Source of the DNA: Planomonospora parontospora
Lineage (GTDB): Bacteria > Actinomycetota > Actinomycetes > Streptosporangiales > Streptosporangiaceae
Assembly (NCBI GenBank): GCA_014647935.1
Contig: BMQD01000012.1
Location: 124,001 to 188,000 of the forward strand
Length of the DNA stretch: 64,000 bases
Direction of reading: 5' to 3'
In this document: one piece after another, positions 32,560 to 40,430 of the stretch
Layout of the letters: each line of letters starts with the position of its first letter
Numbering within the stretch: position 1 is the first letter of the stretch
Notes under the pieces: generated by a model
Seen by the model: only the letters and a program-made list of their open reading frames with translations
Database searches by the model: none
Told to the model about the DNA's origin: nothing
Program-made: the position numbers and the translations under genes

Positions 32560-33609
32560 ATGGAGGCTGTGGTGGGTGGTGATCCGCTGGTGCTCCTGCG
32601 GGTGCCGGAGGCTGTGGCGGAGTTCTTGTCCTCGCTGCGGGCGAAGAAGCTGTCGGTGAACACGGTGGCGGGTTATGAGCGGGATCTGCGGCTGGTGGCG
32701 GAGATCGCGGCGGGGCTGGCGGGTGTGCCGGTGGCGGATCTGGAGGTCAGGGCGCTGGCGGGCCGGCTGGTGCGGGGGGCGTTCGCGGAGTTCTCGCAGC
32801 CCCGGTCGGCGGCCAGTGTCAACCGGGCGTGGAGTGCGTGGAACCAGTTCCTGACCTTCTGCGTGGCGGAAGGGCTGCTGGAGGGCAATCCGATGGCGGC
32901 GGTCCCCCGGCCGAGGCAGCCGGCCAAGGCGCCGAAGCCGTTCCTGGGGGACGGTACGGCGTCGGCGACGCTGCTGGAACGGATCGCGGCGGGGGCCCGC
33001 AAGGCGCGTGATCCGTGGGTGGAGCGGGATCTGGTGGTACTGGGGCTGGCGCTGGTGACGGGGATGCGGTCGGCGGAGCTGCTGGGGCTGACGCTGGGGT
33101 CGATCGGGGGTTCTCCCGGTGATCGGCGGGTTCAGGTGCTGGGCAAGGGCGGCCGGACGCGGTCGCTGCCGATCGAGCCTCCGGTGGAGCAGCTGGTCGA
33201 GCGTTATCTGCGCAGCCGGATGGAGCGGTTCGGGCTCGCTTCGCTGCCGCGGTCGGCGGCGTTGCTGGTGGACACGGCGGGTGAGCCGTTGCGGCGGGGC
33301 GGGCTGCAGTATCTCGTGCGCCAGTGCTACCGGTACGCAGGTGTTCATGATCGGGTGCAGCGGGGCACGCTGGTGCATGCGCTGCGGCATGAGTTCGCGA
33401 CGCGGTTGGCGGAGCGGGGGGCGTCGGCGCACGAGCTGATGGAGTTGCTGGGGCATTCGTCCATCGTGACGGGGCAGGCGTATGTGGCGTCGTCGGCTCG
33501 TGAGGTGCGGCGGGCCGCGCAGGGCAATCCGGCGTACGGCGTGCTGGACCGGTTGCTGGCCGGTCCGGCCGCGGCGGGCGGGGACGGGGCTTCAGCTCTG
33601 GGCGGCTGA
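32560..33609 (+). CDS. Tyrosine recombinase / phage-type integrase
   Basis: 349 residues. The N-terminal SAM-like core-binding part (EFLSSLRAKKLSVNTVAGYE) precedes the catalytic domain. The catalytic set is Arg in GMRSAELLGL (near 169), Lys in GKGGRTRSLP (near 195), HALRHEF (near 272-275), GHSS and the nucleophile Tyr in QAYVASS (near 308). It strand-exchanges DNA through a 3'-phosphotyrosine. No att repeats, tRNA or excisionase were seen, so it may be a stable chromosomal XerC/D-like enzyme. The 300 bases between it and the divergent histidine kinase hold only GC-rich sequence with a short GGTCGGCC tandem repeat. Its end overlaps the convergent kinase gene by 18 bases. Confidence 0.92.
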   Translation: MEAVVGGDPLVLLRVPEAVAEFLSSLRAKKLSVNTVAGYERDLRLVAEIAAGLAGVPVADLEVRALAGRLVRGAFAEFSQPRSAASVNRAWSAWNQFLTFCVAEGLLEGNPMAAVPRPRQPAKAPKPFLGDGTASATLLERIAAGARKARDPWVERDLVVLGLALVTGMRSAELLGLTLGSIGGSPGDRRVQVLGKGGRTRSLPIEPPVEQLVERYLRSRMERFGLASLPRSAALLVDTAGEPLRRGGLQYLVRQCYRYAGVHDRVQRGTLVHALRHEFATRLAERGASAHELMELLGHSSIVTGQAYVASSAREVRRAAQGNPAYGVLDRLLAGPAAAGGDGASALGG

Positions 33610-33963
33610 GGTGAGGGTGAGGTGGAGGCGGACCACGGTGCCGGGCCGGTGGGTGTGGATCTCGACGAGGTCGCACAGCTGGCGTACGATCCACAGGCCT
33701 CGGCCGTGGTGGGGTTCGGTGGGGGGCGGGGGGCCGGTGAAGCCGCCGGTCAGGTGGCCGGGGTCGCCGATGTCGCAGATGATTTTGCCCTCGTGGCGGT
33801 GGAGCCGTATCTCGCCTGTTCCGCCGCCGTGCTGGACGGCGTTGGTGGCGACCTCGTTCACGGCGAAGACGAGGAGCTCGGTGTCGTCGTCCGATATGCC
33901 GAGGGTCGCCGCTTGGGCGGTGACGAAGGTTCGGACCTTGCTCAGGTCGCTGTCGAAGTACAT
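33592..33963 (-). CDS. RsbW-like anti-sigma/serine kinase (HATPase_c_2)
   Basis: 123 residues of GHKL ATPase fold. The N box is VFAVNEVATNAVQHGGGTGE, the G1 box is CDIGDPGHLTGG and the G2 region is HHGRGLWIVRQLCD. Such proteins phosphorylate STAS antagonists and bind sigma factors. The MEDS-STAS gene upstream is its natural partner. There is no ordinary ribosome site before the ATG; the bases there are occupied by a hexamer repeat. Confidence 0.9.
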   Translation of the reverse strand: MYFDSDLSKVRTFVTAQAATLGISDDDTELLVFAVNEVATNAVQHGGGTGEIRLHRHEGKIICDIGDPGHLTGGFTGPPPPTEPHHGRGLWIVRQLCDLVEIHTHRPGTVVRLHLTLTSAAQS

Positions 33964-33970
33964 GCTGGCG

Positions 33971-33999
33971 CCGTGTCCGTGTCCGTGTCCGTGTCCGTG
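33971..33999. repeat. CCGTGT hexamer repeat at the RsbW-like start
   Basis: Four full CCGTGT units and a partial fifth occupy bases -8 to -36 relative to the start codon of the RsbW-like gene. On the coding strand they read GGACAC repeats where a ribosome site should be. Copy-number change would alter spacing without touching the protein. Confidence 0.8.
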
Positions 34000-34099
34000 G
34001 TCGGTGAGTCGGTGAGCCGGTGGTCGCGGGTGTCGTGGAAGGCCTGGTCGGAGTCGTGGATCGGTGCGTGGTGGGCGGGCCCGGTGCGTTGGTCGGTGG

Positions 34100-34984
34100 T
34101 CATGGGCGGTCCGCTTCGGTGGCCAGGACCAGTTGTGGTTCGCGGTCCCAGCCGACCAGGTGCATGATGTCGCGGAGCATGGGGGCCAGGTGTAGGAGCC
34201 GGAGCCGCCGGGCGGGGTCGAGGCGGCCGGCGGCGAGGGCCAGGGTGCGCAGGCCGGCGACGTCGATGAACTCCAGCTCGCTCAGGTCCACGTGGATGTC
34301 TCCGTGCCGGCCGGCGGCGGTCTGCAGGGCGGCGGCGAGTCCGTGGGCGTTGCTCTGGTCGATGGTGCCCGTCACGCGGATGGTCCGGTGGCCTGCCTGG
34401 TAGGCGGGGACGATGCGGACGAGGCCGTCGTGGTAGAGGGCGTTCATGCCCACGACCCCGGGGTGGCAGCAGGTGAAGACGCGGGTGCGGGCGGGGCCGA
34501 ACAGGCGGGTGTCGTACTGGCAGACGGCGCTGGACAGGCCGGTGGCGAAGACGGCGGCGACCTTGCGTTCGTAGTCCTCGAGTCCTTCGGCTCCGGGCAC
34601 GTCGCGCAGGGCCCAGCTCATCTCGCCGCTCACGCGCAGGCCGGTGCAGCCGTCGCGCAGGCTGCGTTCGGTCTCCTCTTTGAGGGCGGTGACCATGGCG
34701 TCGGGGTCGAAGCGGCCGGCGGCGAGGTAGCTGTCCTCGGCGGTGCGCACGCTCAGCCGCCCGCTGCGCAGGGCTGCGGCGAGGTCGTCGGCGGGCAGCC
34801 AGGAGTGCACGGTCTCGGGGGCACGCCGGTCGGTGAAGTACAGGACGCGTTCGCCGCGGGCCAGGCCGCCGGCGATGAAGGCGGTGGCCACTTCGCGTTG
34901 CTCGGCGTCGTCGGAGAAGGGCAGGCACAGGTGGTCGCCCGGTTCCACGTCGCGGACCTGGCGGACCAGGGAGCCTGCTGTCAT
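34100..34984 (-). CDS. MEDS-STAS sensory anti-anti-sigma-like protein
   Basis: 294 residues. The first 175 form a MEDS domain (EPGDHLCLPFSDDAEQREVA, ERVLYFTDRRAPETV, GEMSWALRDVPGAEGLEDYE), a predicted ligand-sensing domain. Residues about 197-290 are STAS (VTGTIDQSNAHGLAAAL, HVDLSELEFIDVAGLRTLAL). In SpoIIAA-type antagonists a Ser follows the FID/FMD motif and is phosphorylated; here it is Val-Ala, so control by the neighbouring kinase-like protein may be by binding alone. ATG overlaps nothing upstream; 130 bases separate it from the RsbW-like gene. Confidence 0.9.
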   Translation of the reverse strand: MTAGSLVRQVRDVEPGDHLCLPFSDDAEQREVATAFIAGGLARGERVLYFTDRRAPETVHSWLPADDLAAALRSGRLSVRTAEDSYLAAGRFDPDAMVTALKEETERSLRDGCTGLRVSGEMSWALRDVPGAEGLEDYERKVAAVFATGLSSAVCQYDTRLFGPARTRVFTCCHPGVVGMNALYHDGLVRIVPAYQAGHRTIRVTGTIDQSNAHGLAAALQTAAGRHGDIHVDLSELEFIDVAGLRTLALAAGRLDPARRLRLLHLAPMLRDIMHLVGWDREPQLVLATEADRP

Positions 34985-35146
34985 CGGAGCGGCCTCGCGA
35001 TCTGCGCGGTGGTGTCGGCGGGGTGGTCGGACCGGCGGTTGCCGGGGTGTCGCGGGCCCGGTGGAGCGGGGGTGGCCGTCTCATCCTACGGTGCCGGGGG
35101 CGGCCGGGTGCCGGTGGTTCGTGCGGGGTCCGGGTGCCGGGCCCGG

Positions 35147-35401
35147 TCAGTGGATCTTCTTGACGAAGCGGCTGGCCGCGCGGTGGCTCATCCCGGTCTC
35201 GCCGCGCACCATGAAGACCGCCTGGTCGAACTGGCCGGTGGTCTTGAGTTCGCGGACCTGTTCGACCAGTTCAGGGCTGAGGGTGCTGCCGAGCAGGGCG
35301 TTGCGGGGCCGCTGGGCCAGCCGTACGGCCAGCAGGATCAGGCCGATGACCAGCACTGCGAACAGCACGGTCAGCAGGATGATGGAGAGCGTGTCGGTCA
35401 T
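35147..35401 (-). CDS. Single-TM protein with L7/L12-type C-terminal motif
   Basis: 84 residues. One N-terminal helix (LSIILLTVLFAVLVIGLILL) is followed by a soluble part ending VEQVRELKTTGQFDQAVFMV and RGETGMSHRAASRFVKKI. The latter has the helix pattern of the ribosomal protein L7/L12 C-terminal domain (ELKxxGxxxxAVxxVRxETGMxxxxA). A longer paralogue is encoded at 52455-52892. Function unknown; such domains are likely protein-binding platforms at the membrane. Confidence 0.75.
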   Translation of the reverse strand: MTDTLSIILLTVLFAVLVIGLILLAVRLAQRPRNALLGSTLSPELVEQVRELKTTGQFDQAVFMVRGETGMSHRAASRFVKKIH

Positions 35402-35556
35402 GGGGGCGCGGTCTCGCTTTCTCGGTGCCGATCAGTCTTACACCGGCCTATTCAATCCCGGTCGCCGCCGCGGCGGTAGCCGGTCGGCGGGGTGTCTCAC
35501 CGGGCGGGCGCGTCCTGGGCGCGCATAGGGGCGGCCGGGCCGGGCAGGGGACGGCG

Positions 35557-35748
35557 ATGAGGAGATTGGCGAAGATCGTGGCCACGCGGTGGCTGTCGCG
35601 TACTCCGCTGGGGCTGGCCGTGCTGGGTGCGGGCTGGTTGCTGGGGCGGCGCAGGAGGCGGCGGGCGGCGCAGGCCGGTGCGGTGCGGGGTTCCGGTGTG
35701 CGGCGGGCGGGCCGGCGGCCGGTCGACCGGGTGCGGGCGCGCCGGTGA
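35557..35748 (+). CDS. 63-aa basic single-TM small protein
   Basis: The sequence MRRLAKIVATRWLSRTPLGL then AVLGAGWLLGRRRRRRAA has a short amphipathic start, one weak helix and an Arg-rich tail that would stay in the cytoplasm. GGGGA precedes the ATG at a good distance. Very similar tiny proteins are known to me from Streptosporangiales as uncharacterised families. No function is assigned. Confidence 0.65.
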   Translation: MRRLAKIVATRWLSRTPLGLAVLGAGWLLGRRRRRRAAQAGAVRGSGVRRAGRRPVDRVRARR

Positions 35749-35794
35749 GGTGCGCTTGAGGCGCGCTGCGGCGGTGCCGCGCCCGGGCGGGGTG

Positions 35795-36202
35795 TCAGGG
35801 GAGGGTGAACGGGGTGGCGGAGACGACGGCGCGGACGGGGATCGGCCCGTAGACGTGCGGGAAGGCCTCGGTGGACGCGGGGGCGGGGCCGGTGTCGGTA
35901 GCGGGGCCGGCCGGGGCCTCCATGCGGACGTCGAGTCCCCGGGGGTCGACGGTGAGCAGGGTGAGCGGTTCGGTGACGCCGCGGTAGAACCGGCCGGCGA
36001 CGCCGTCCAGCTGGGCGCGGTCGGCGCAGGCGTGGATGAAGCCCTCCTGCTCCAGGGTCCGGCCCAGCGTGGAGACGCGGTACTCCCCCGCGGCGCGGGC
36101 GGCCTGCCAGTCGGCGCTCAGGGCCAGGTGCAGGATGAGTGCGGGAACGGCCGTGCGGCTGTGCCGCGGGGCGCCCCCGGGGTCGTGCGCGGTGCGGTTC
36201 AT
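35795..36202 (-). CDS. DUF952-family protein
   Basis: 135 residues. ALILHLALSADWQAARAAGE, LEQEGFIHACADRAQLDGVA and GRFYRGVTEPLTLLTVDP, then FPHVYGPIPVRAVVSATPF, are the hallmarks of DUF952, a compact family of unknown activity with a fold related to RNA 2'-phosphotransferases and ADP-ribosyl-binding proteins (from general knowledge). Its ATG overlaps the stop of the upstream acetyltransferase (ATGA). Confidence 0.9.
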   Translation of the reverse strand: MNRTAHDPGGAPRHSRTAVPALILHLALSADWQAARAAGEYRVSTLGRTLEQEGFIHACADRAQLDGVAGRFYRGVTEPLTLLTVDPRGLDVRMEAPAGPATDTGPAPASTEAFPHVYGPIPVRAVVSATPFTLP

Positions 36203-36762
36203 CGGGTCGTGCGCCGCCAGTCGCGCTGCAGGATCGCGTAGACCAGCTCGTCGGTCCACTCGCCCTTGACCCACTCGTTCTCCACCAGGTGGGCCTCGCG
36301 CCGCATGCCCAGGCGTTCCAGCACGCGGGCCGAGGCGGTGTTGCGGCCGTCCAGGCGGGCGGCGACGCGGTGCAGGTCCAGGCCGTCGAAGGCGAGTTCG
36401 AGCAGGGCGCGGGCGGCTTCGGTGGCGTAGCCGCGGCCGTGGTGGTCGGGGTGGAAGACGTAGCCGATCTCGCCGGAGCGGTGGACGCGGCTGTGCCAGA
36501 ACAGCAGGGCGTCGCCGGCCAGTTCGCCGGTGGCGGCGACCTCCACCGCCAGGGACAGTGCCTGGCCTTCGTCGAGCAGCGCGGTCTGGCCGGTCTTGGC
36601 CTCCAGGGCCTCGCGGACCTGCTCGCGGTCGCGGGGTCCCCAGTACAGGTAGCGGGTGACGTCGGGCAGCGACTGGACGGCGTGCAGGGCGTCCAGGTCG
36701 CCGGGGGTGAAGGGGCGCAGCAGGAGGCGCTCGGTGCGGATCGGGTAGGCGGGTTTCAGCAC
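36199..36762 (-). CDS. RimJ/RimL-like GNAT acetyltransferase
   Basis: 187 residues. The start LKPAYPIRTERLLLRPFTPG and the CoA site FHPDHHGRGYATEAARALLE, with ARLDGRNTASARVLERLGMR, are typical of the RimJ/RimL type that acetylates protein N-termini or small molecules. It is translationally coupled to the DUF952 gene. Confidence 0.92.
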   Translation of the reverse strand: MLKPAYPIRTERLLLRPFTPGDLDALHAVQSLPDVTRYLYWGPRDREQVREALEAKTGQTALLDEGQALSLAVEVAATGELAGDALLFWHSRVHRSGEIGYVFHPDHHGRGYATEAARALLELAFDGLDLHRVAARLDGRNTASARVLERLGMRREAHLVENEWVKGEWTDELVYAILQRDWRRTTR

Positions 36763-36971
36763 TCCGCCAGCCTAGGACACGCGGCGCGGGAGCGAGCGGC
36801 CCGCGGCGGCCCGCGGCGGCGCGGGGCGGCGCGGGGGCGGGAGGGGCCGGTGGTCGCGGCGGCGGGGTCCGGGGAGGTTTTCCGGCGGGCCTCGCCGCGG
36901 CGGCGGCGCGCGGGGCCGCTCCGCGGTGAACCGGTTGCGGACGGAGTCGAAAGCGTGTTCCACTGGGCCGT

Positions 36972-37928
36972 ATGGGATGGGACTCCCCTGCGCTGGTGGC
37001 CGAGGCGCCCGACCCCCGGCCGCGGATCGAGCGCACCGCGGTGAGGCGGGTCCATGGCGCGCTGACCTGCTACGAGGTGCGGGCCCGCACCGCGCTGGAG
37101 GCCGTGCCCGGCGGCTGGGCGGTCAACCCGTACCGCGGGTGCGTGCAGGCGTGCCGCTACTGCCCGGCGCGGCGGGGGCACCGCTACCTGGGCCTGGACT
37201 CCGGCGCCGACTTCGATTCGCGGATCGTGGTGCGCACCGACATCGTGCGGCGGTTGCGGGCCGAGCTGGCCCGCAGGTGGGACGGGGCGCCGGTCGCGGT
37301 GGGCCTGACCGGTGACTGCTACCAGCACGCCGAGGAGCTCTACCGGCTGATGCCCGGGGTGGTGGCCGCGCTGGCCGAGGCGGGGGCGGCGTTCACGGTG
37401 CGCACGAAGAGCCCGCTGGTGCTGCGGGACGCCGCCGTGCTGGCCGGGGCGGCCGGGGCGGGGGTGGCGGTGTCGGTGGCGTTCGTCGACGACCAGGTGC
37501 GCCGGGCGGTCGAGCCGGGGGCGCCCAGCGCGCAGAAGCGCCTGGAGCTGGTGGCGGCGCTGGCCGAGCAGGGGGTGGTGTGCGGGGTGGCGATGGCGCC
37601 GGTCCTGCCGCTGTTGACCGACTCCCCCGACCAGCTGGCCGCCACCGTGCGCCGTATCGCCGCCGCGGGGGCGGTGAGCCTGGAGCCGCAGGTGCTGCGC
37701 CTGCCGCCGGGCGCCCGGGAGTGGTATCTGTCATGGCTGGCCGAGCGGCATCCGGAGCTGGTGGCCCGTTACGGGGAGCTGTACGGCGGGGGCGCCGAGG
37801 TCGAGGCGGGTTACGCGGCGCGAGTGGCCGGTCAGGTGGAGGCGCTGGCCGCCCGGTACGGCCTGGCGGTGGGCCCGCCGGCGGGCAGGCCGCCGGCGGC
37901 GGCGGCGCGGCAGCTGTCGCTCATCTGA
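36972..37928 (+). CDS. Rv2578c-type radical SAM protein
   Basis: 318 residues. The 4Fe-4S/SAM motif is NPYRGCVQACRYCPARRGHR (CxxxCxxC) near residue 57. The partial TIM barrel includes VAVGLTGDCYQHAEELYRL, VRTKSPLVLRD and VAMAPVLPLLTDSPDQL. The group is related to spore photoproduct lyase but its reaction is unknown. Most relatives I recall have Phe after the third Cys; here it is Pro. It is preceded by a 180-base very GC-rich stretch with CGGCGG repeats. Confidence 0.88.
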   Translation: MGWDSPALVAEAPDPRPRIERTAVRRVHGALTCYEVRARTALEAVPGGWAVNPYRGCVQACRYCPARRGHRYLGLDSGADFDSRIVVRTDIVRRLRAELARRWDGAPVAVGLTGDCYQHAEELYRLMPGVVAALAEAGAAFTVRTKSPLVLRDAAVLAGAAGAGVAVSVAFVDDQVRRAVEPGAPSAQKRLELVAALAEQGVVCGVAMAPVLPLLTDSPDQLAATVRRIAAAGAVSLEPQVLRLPPGAREWYLSWLAERHPELVARYGELYGGGAEVEAGYAARVAGQVEALAARYGLAVGPPAGRPPAAAARQLSLI

Positions 37929-37934
37929 AGAGCG

Positions 37935-37956
37935 CCCGTCCGAGGCGGTGGACGGG
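37935..37956. terminator. Hairpin between radical SAM gene and L,D-transpeptidase
   Basis: Inverted repeat CCCGTCC (37935-37941) with GGACGGG (37950-37956) lies seven bases after the radical SAM stop. The convergent transpeptidase gene ends 108 bases later. Confidence 0.55.
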
Positions 37957-38064
37957 ACCGTCCGGCGCGCCGGCGGCGGGCGCTCGCGGCGCGGGCGCGG
38001 CTCCGTGTACGGCTGCCGTGCGCGCCGGCGGCGGGAACGTTCCGGCCGGCGGCGGCGCGGCCGG

Positions 38065-39294
38065 TCAGGACAGGGCGCTGCCCTTCTTCCACTCCTTGAA
38101 CGACAGCTGCCAGTAGCTCCAGCCGTTGTTCCACTCGACCTCGCGGTCGGTGCCCTTGATGGTGATCACGTCCCCGCGCTGGGCGTTCTCGTAGAACCAC
38201 TTGGCCTGGTCGGGGCGGGCGTTGATGCAGCCGTGGCTGACGTTGCGGCGGCCCTGGGCCCAGACGTTGTTCTTGGCGTGGACGTACTCGCCGCTGTTGG
38301 AGAACCGGACGGCATGGTTGATCATGACGTCGTAGTACTCGGGGTGGCCCTTCTCGAACCCCGGGGAGATCATCCGTTCGGGGTTGGACTTGCCCATCAC
38401 CAGGTGCACGCCGCTGGTGGTGGTGTAGGCGCGGGTGGTGGCCATGCCGGCGCTGATCAGCATCTTCTTGATGATCTTGCCGTCCCGCCTGACGATCATG
38501 TTCTTCTTGCGGGTGTCGACGGTCGAGATCTGGGCGGCGCCGATGCGGATGGTCTTGGTCAGGTTCTTGGTGCCGTACATCTCCTTGCCGCCCTGCACTC
38601 CTTCGAGGTGGGCGGTGAAGGTCACCTTCTGGTGGGCCTTCCAGAACTTGGCGGTGCGGTAGATCACGGTGGTGTCGTCGATCCACCGCCACGCACCCTC
38701 GACGGGGTGCTCGGCCGCGACCTGCAGGGCCCGTTCGACGTTGGCCTTGCCCGCCTTGGAGGGGATGGGGTGGTTGAACCTGACGATGATCGGCGCCCCC
38801 ACGCCGACCTTCTCCCCCTTGACCGCGGGGGTCACGTCCGCCACGGCCAGCTCGATCTTCGGCTTGAGCGTGGTGAAGGAGCTGCTGGCGGTGACTCCGC
38901 CCGCGGCGGTGGCCGAGACGGTGTAGTCGCTGGCGGGCTTGAGCGGCCCCGTGGAGACCCACTTGCCGCGGGCGGCGTCGAACTCGCCTTCGAGCTGCTC
39001 GCCGTCGCTTTCCACGGTGACCTGCTCGAGGGGGCCGCCGGCGGCGGTGACGACCACCTTCTTGTCCGGGCGGACGGTGGTACTGCCCTCGGCGGGGCTG
39101 ATCTTTATGACCGGTGCGGCCGGGGTGGCCTGGGTGTTGCCGGCGCCGGCGTCCTTGCGGTCCGCCACGGGGGCCGTCTCGGCCGATCCGCTGGAGCAGG
39201 AGGCGACGAGCACGGCCGTGGCCGCCGCGGCCAGTCCGGCCAGCGGCGTCCTGAGTCGTCGTGATCCCACGTTCAACACAACCCCATCCCCCAT
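38065..39294 (-). CDS. Lipoprotein L,D-transpeptidase (LdtMt-type)
   Basis: 409 residues. A lipoprotein signal (TPLAGLAAAATAVLVASC) places Cys33 as the lipid anchor. Two immunoglobulin-like domains follow (SPAEGSTTVRPDKKVVVTAA; APIIVRFNHPIPSKAGKANV). The YkuD catalytic domain has NRRNVSHGCIN-type active-site residues near 353 (SHGCINARPDQAKWFY) and a C-terminal Trp/Tyr cap. It makes 3-3 crosslinks in peptidoglycan outside the membrane and resists most beta-lactams except carbapenems (family knowledge). The ATG at 39294 is chosen; a GTG about 15 bases further on is an alternative. Confidence 0.93.
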   Translation of the reverse strand: MGDGVVLNVGSRRLRTPLAGLAAAATAVLVASCSSGSAETAPVADRKDAGAGNTQATPAAPVIKISPAEGSTTVRPDKKVVVTAAGGPLEQVTVESDGEQLEGEFDAARGKWVSTGPLKPASDYTVSATAAGGVTASSSFTTLKPKIELAVADVTPAVKGEKVGVGAPIIVRFNHPIPSKAGKANVERALQVAAEHPVEGAWRWIDDTTVIYRTAKFWKAHQKVTFTAHLEGVQGGKEMYGTKNLTKTIRIGAAQISTVDTRKKNMIVRRDGKIIKKMLISAGMATTRAYTTTSGVHLVMGKSNPERMISPGFEKGHPEYYDVMINHAVRFSNSGEYVHAKNNVWAQGRRNVSHGCINARPDQAKWFYENAQRGDVITIKGTDREVEWNNGWSYWQLSFKEWKKGSALS

Positions 39295-39654
39295 ACGGCA
39301 GCAAACTGCGTCTAAAAACACTAATAGGAGATGCGCGTGGGGTGTGCAGGGTTCAGACCGAAAGTGTCACATTTGGGTAACATTCAAAGGTCATGCGGCC
39401 GTTGACATGGAGTCACCGGCTCATCAAGATGAATCCGGCCCCATATGCCCACCGGCAGGCCACCCCCGGAGGCGTCCGCGGCCCTGCCGCGGGCGGGTCG
39501 CGGGCAGGGTCGCGGGCAGGGTCCGGCCCGGAAACCGGTGGCTCGACACCCCACAGCACCGCCTCCACCGCGTACCGGCCGCCACGCGATGATCGGAGGA
39601 TAGGCCGACCGGGTCCGATATGACCCCGTACGGAAGGTCCGGCATGCCAGAGGG
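39295..39654. other. Promoter-containing spacer upstream of the L,D-transpeptidase
   Basis: 360 bases without a convincing gene. The 100 bases next to the transpeptidase are AT-rich (TAAAAACACTAATAGG on the plus strand, GTAACATTCAAAGG further out) and should hold its promoter. The rest has a direct repeat GGGCAGGGTCGC near 39510. No operator was recognised. Confidence 0.45.
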
Positions 39655-40430
39655 ATGCGCGAGGGGCGGCCCCGCCCTTCCCGCGGCGGCCTGCCTTCCC
39701 GGACCGCCCCTCGAGTCCCCGGTGTTCCGCGGGCCGCCGGCCCCTGCTCCTGCTCCTGCGGCACTCTGCCGGGCGGGCACCGGGCCACCGCGTTCCTGCT
39801 GGAGGTCGACCGACAACCCCGCGGCGCCGCTGCTGGTCCTGGTCGCCCCGGCCCAGCGGCGCGTCGGCGAACTGTGGGCCGCCGACGCGTGGTCGGTGGC
39901 CCGCGAGCACGCGGCCACCGCGATCAGCGAGCGCGTCGTGGCGGCCGTCGCGGCACGCACCCGCCCGGGGCCGGATCACCGTCGCCTGCGCCGACGGCGA
40001 GTATCATGCGCTGCCCACCCGCCTGCTGGCCGAGGTCCTGCGCCTGCGCGGCTGGCACGTCGACTTCCTGGGCGCCGGCGTGCCGGGCCCGCACCTGATC
40101 ACCCACCTGCACCAGGCCGGGCCCGACACGGTCGCGCTCAGCTGCACGCTGCCCACCCGCCTGCCGCGCGCCCACGCCACCATCGCCGCCTGCCGGGCCG
40201 TCGGCGTGCCGTCCTGGCCGGCGGGCGCGGCTTCGGGGCCGGTCGACGACGCCTCCCTGTTCACCGAGTTCGTCGGTTGGACCGCCGGTGTGCTGCGGGC
40301 CCGGGGCGTGCCGCTCACTTCCCTGGCGGCGGGCCTGGCCGCCTTCGGCCGCGAATTGCGGGACTTCCCGCGCGCCGGCCGCATGCTGGCGGAGGCCGCG
40401 GCGGCCTGTCAGATGTTCGATCCGTCGGGC
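39655..40430 (+). pseudogene. Decayed cobalamin (B12)-binding protein
   Basis: Pieces of a B12-binding-domain protein are spread over the plus-strand frames: GGHRATAFLLEVDRQPRG; then LVAPAQRRVGELWAADAWSV and AREHAATAISERVVAAVAA; then RITVACADGEYHALPTRLLA, GWHVDFLGAGVPGPHLITHL and FVGWTAGVLRARGVPL. Frame changes are needed near 39815, 39970 and around 40205-40240. The usual cobalamin loop region is present in part (ACADGEYHALPTRLLAEVLR), but the end is lost. Its tail overlaps the convergent dioxygenase gene. A whole gene would be a B12 sensor or methyl carrier. Confidence 0.8.
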
